Below are positions 60,970 through 64,000 of a DNA stretch of 64,000 nucleotides, one piece after another. A program made the translations under genes and the position numbers. The stretch's first letter is position 1; every line of letters begins with the position of its first letter. The notes beneath the pieces are model-generated. The model did no database searches. It saw only the letters and a program-made list of their open reading frames with translations, and was not told the DNA's origin. The DNA comes from Anadara kagoshimensis (lineage: Eukaryota > Mollusca > Bivalvia > Arcoida > Arcidae): NCBI GenBank assembly GCA_021292105.1, contig CM037868.1, positions 30,812,578-30,876,577 of the forward strand, read 5' to 3'.

Positions 60970-62437
60970 TATATGAAATGGAAGGAAAAAATAACAGTCA
61001 GTATTGCAAACAACACATGTCCCTGGGCGGGAACAACTCAAAAACCCTTACCGGTGTTTCTCTAAACTATATTGACTATTGAGTGAGAAAATAATGGTGT
61101 TTAACATCAAGAATATTTCAACTATATCAAGATGTCGCCAGCTATAGGTGTAGGTGCAGAAAATTTGCTAGTGTGTTGTGCTGATGGCATTATACAGCAG
61201 AGTTCTTTATCGTGCCAAGCCTACCATGTGCATGACATGGGACCTTTTTCATTTAAATTTCCCATCCAAAAGAACTGTGAGTTTTTTTTTGTAATGCTGA
61301 GTGCATGGTGAACAGTCGCTACCCACTTTCAAGTCTTTGGTCAGTCCCAGCCGGGGATCTAACCCACAACCTCCCATTTACAGAGCCAACACTACCAACG
61401 GAGCTACTGTAGTGGTGTGTATTGACTATTAGTATTTTTCATTTATGAAGATGCTTGTCTACTGATGACAGAAAGCTTTTAAATAATCCAAGCATAACTA
61501 GGTCATATGCTTACCATGTCTACCATTTTTCATCAATCCCTTCAGTGGTTTTAGAGGACATGCAAATATAAGTTTTGAAGACAGAAGGATGGATGGACAG
61601 ATGACCAAGCTCAATATGTGGCATTTACACAATGTATAACTAACTAGTTCAGATACTAGTGTGAGAAAATTTTTCAGCTCTCTTGAAGTCTAGTCAATCT
61701 AGGAAAAAATAGGGTCAAACCTCAAAGTATTTGCAACAGAAAATATTTTTATGTGATTGTTTTTAGGAATGGTGTTTTTATTGACCATAAAAAATATTAT
61801 CTATTTCAATCCAGTGGAATTTTTTTTTTTTTTTTTTGCCAATTAAAGTTGCTAATATGCTGAAAAGAGGCATAATGAAGAGATGAAAAAAAATTAACCT
61901 TAGATATATTCTATTATGCACAGATGATTTAACTTTATAATATGAACTCAGAGATGTTAAATGTATATATGAAAGCAATTATGATTAAATAATGCCAGGG
62001 TTTTTGCTTTACATTTTGTTCAAACAGCAAAACCATATGATAATGGGACTAAGCTCCACCTGGTTTACAAGAGTTATCTCCCTTGTCTATGAAATTCCCA
62101 TAAGAAATTAAAACTCCTCAAAAACTAATTTCCTCTCATCAGATTTTGGTAGACTGTTAATTATAATAATCATTTCATGTATTGAGAGCATATTAGACAC
62201 AAAATATATTCTGTTGCAATTAGTTTGAGGTCAAACTGTAGATTGACTAGACTATTATAGAGGATTGATGGTTTTCAATTTCTTCAGGCACTCCAGTTTC
62301 TTCCACCATTCCTGAATTAAACAGCTCAATATAAGTAGTGAGAGAATCTTGACTGAGATGTTAAATGCGATTATTCAACTTGCTCAACTATATTATTGTG
62401 ACCATGTGTGAAATAATTATTAGCAATTTTTAGTTAC
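60970..62437 (-). other. Intron of the Mutator/exonuclease gene
   Basis: Between donor GATGG|GTAACT at 62,437 and the acceptor before 60,968. Phases fit: joining gives EETSIDGSNETALARQPGEF, which reads continuously. It contains an SINE. Confidence 0.65.
61150..61415 (-). repeat. tRNA-derived SINE, minus strand, full-length-like
   Basis: On the minus strand: GTAGCTCCGTTGGTAGTGTT (A-box), GGGTTAGATCCCC (B-box), then GACTGACCAAAGACTTGAAA and a body ending near GCACAACACACTAGCAAAT. The same family is at 48,525-48,770; the two agree along the full 250 bp. Confidence 0.78.
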
Positions 62438-62615
62438 CCATCTATACTTGTCTCCTCTTTGAGAGCATCATTACAAGATCTTTGTGCCACTGCTGTTATA
62501 TAAGGACTGATTTCAAGCTCCCTAGCTTTCATTGAGGTATGATGTAAGCCACGTATCTCAAGAGTAGACAGGAAATTCTTCATTTGCTGATGACCTACTC
62601 CAGCATGAAACATAC
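62438..62615 (-). CDS. Upstream exon of the Mutator/exonuclease gene
   Basis: Acceptor TATTTATTTTAG, then MFHAGVGHQQMKNFLSTLEI through KARELEI and SCNDALKEETSIDG, ending at donor GG|GTAACT. The segment matches the region normally upstream of the YDMGWQ motif in Mutator-like transposase domains (helical G-x-GHxQ, FLSTLEI, KxxE). Its 178 bp join in phase to 60,968. Confidence 0.7.
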
Positions 62616-62769
62616 CTAAAATAAATATAAAAAAACTATTTTGTTCAAATGAGACAAAACCATTACAGGTCACACAACAAGCAAAAAGATAAAACGTATA
62701 AATTATTATAATTTTGCTTTTTTTAAATTATGTTGTAGAAATGTACAGGTAAATGTACACATAGAATAT

Positions 62770-63067
62770 CAGGGGCGGATACAGGATTTTTTGAAAGGGG
62801 GGTTGAGAACTATCCAGGATTTTTTGAAAGGGGGGGGGGGGGGGTTGAGATCTATTCAGGATTTTAAAGGGAGGGGCGAGCATTATATCAATGCTAGATG
62901 CGAGCGCTGAAGGCGCGAACTTCCAGAGACGATGGGTCTAGGGCAGAGCCCTGATGGGGGTCAAGAAAATAATTTTAATCAGTCAATATCTCACTCTCTC
63001 TCTCTTTAAATTTTTCAAAGGGGGGGGGGTTGCAACCCCCGCAACCCCTCCCCTAAATCCGCCACTG
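62770..63067. mobile_element. hAT-like MITE (298 bp)
   Basis: Ends CAGGGGCGGAT and ATCCGCCACTG, imperfect inverted repeats of the common CAGxGGCGGAT type, flanked by AATAT on both sides (62,765-62,769 and 63,068-63,072). The interior has G tracts and GAGCGCTGAAGGCGCGA. The termini suggest hAT, but the visible target duplication is 5 bp and not 8. It lies in the proposed intron upstream of the 62,438 exon. Confidence 0.72.
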
Positions 63068-63079
63068 AATATACAATTA

Positions 63080-63570
63080 ATGTAATTATTATATAACAGA
63101 CAATATACAATCTGTAAAAGTTTTATAACAGACAAGTTACAGGCCCATTATATTAGTGTGCTATTTTAGTTATCATGCATGTGTAGGAAAATTATAGAAA
63201 TGTACTCGAAAATTATCAGAAAAAAGTAGCAAACATAAGAAAGGAAAAGTTGCATGAAAAGAGTGCATGACAAAAACAAAAGTATGATGTTCATTCTTGA
63301 CATGCAAGGCAAAAAAAATGTGCAAGATAATAGAAAGAGAGAAGTGATAATAAATCCAACACCACAAGAAAAAAATGTGCAAGACAAAAATGGAAAGATG
63401 ATTATCAACCTTTTATGTTTTGTTTTTGTGTAAGCTTTAAGAAATAAATTCCATGTTAATATTGAAAATAATTGTCAAGATAAATTAATCATTTCAAAAG
63501 AATCCACCACCACAAATAAAGCAAGCACATACACATATATATAATAGTGCACTAAAACAAGTATTACTTA
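63080..63570. other. Non-coding, proposed intron
   Basis: AT-rich, with several related short motifs of the type GTGCA(A/T)GA(C/T)AAAA spaced irregularly between 63,260 and 63,390. No exon recognised. Confidence 0.4.
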
Positions 63571-63571
63571 C

Positions 63572-63588
63572 TCATTCCACATAAAAAT
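63572..63588 (-). CDS. Possible 17-nt micro-exon of the Mutator/exonuclease gene
   Basis: TTTTCAG precedes it and GTAAGT follows. Joined to the exon at 62,615, it reads FLCGMSMFHAGVGH in phase, which fits the residues expected before this motif. It is short, so chance cannot be excluded. Confidence 0.35.
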
Positions 63589-63599
63589 CTGAAAACAAT

Positions 63600-64000
63600 T
63601 TTAGTTTAAAAATACCTTTTTTAAAAAAAAAATAATATGACATAAGATATTTCTCTTGTTACACAACAGTTGATTCAAAATTTAAAGAAATAAAAGGATA
63701 TTTTATTACACCCTAACAATCTTATACCAACAAAATTTTGAATCCAGTTAATTACATATTGCTTTATGCTAGTGAACTGCAATAGCAAAGTGCTAAAACA
63801 CTGTAGCATAATGTTGCAGATTAAAATTGTACACCACCTGGTGACATTACAATGACACAGATCTAATCACTAGGGGTAATAATAATTATAATAATAATGA
63901 TAAAAATAATTTTAAGGCAAATTCTCTTTCTTACATGTGGCCAACCAGGGGTTCTTGTCCACAGGAGTGGAAATTTATTATTACTTTAATATATTTGGTT
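63600..64000. other. Non-coding, nothing recognised
   Basis: AT-rich sequence to the window edge, including a run of AATAATAATAAT near 63,878-63,900. Earlier exons of the Mutator/exonuclease gene probably lie beyond 64,000. Confidence 0.35.

Noticed and set aside
59525-61082. Plus-strand open frames opposite the Mutator/exonuclease gene
   Set aside because: Antisense shadows without domains.

Overview
The window is AT-rich eukaryotic DNA with short exons, long introns, many microsatellites and tRNA-derived SINEs. It holds a lineage-expanded type of somatomedin-B/secretin-like GPCR and a Mutator-transposase/exonuclease gene. Together these suggest a lophotrochozoan, most likely a bivalve mollusc; this is inference, and nothing in the window names a species. 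No bacterial, organellar, retroviral or LTR-type element was recognised.

Positions 1-43,688 form one very large inverted duplication. The left arm (1 to about 15,005) matches, on the opposite strand, the right arm (about 24,500 to 43,688). The right arm is longer because about 6 kb of it is duplicated in tandem (26,738-32,600 and 32,706-38,750). Near each outer end lies a copy of one gene, pointing outward: the first exon of a secreted/GPCR-type protein with a signal peptide and an 8-cysteine somatomedin-B domain (1182-2192 on minus, 42267-43277 on plus). By eye the two copies differ mostly by amino-acid-changing substitutions. The right-hand copy continues across an intron of about 3.1 kb into a stalk and a seven-helix GPCR region (46,299-47,826) that now shows two reading-frame changes. 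The arms are otherwise full of dispersed repeats, including a family (called E here) ending in a conserved motif that contains ACAAACATACTAATCC.

The centre of the palindrome (about 15,089-26,135) is an array of five related units of 1.6-3.2 kb. Each carries a GT microsatellite, a minus-strand tRNA-derived SINE and a hairpin. Some units have a 73-bp minisatellite, and two carry a non-autonomous piggyBac-type element with TTAA ends. Units 2 and 3 are nearly identical.

From 48 to 57 kb there are no recognisable genes, only repeats: a 154-bp near-perfect palindrome, a SINE, a roughly 180-bp tandem array split by an insertion, 42 copies of a 21-bp unit, 13 copies of a 70-bp unit rich in TGACG motifs, and a tandem pair of tRNA-like sequences. 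A dead LINE (57,070-58,940, minus) ends only a few bases from the stop codon of a large minus-strand gene (exons at 58,946-60,968, 62,438-62,615 and perhaps a 17-nt micro-exon at 63,572-63,588). That gene joins a Mutator-like transposase domain to a DEDDh exonuclease resembling the one at the end of PML-I.
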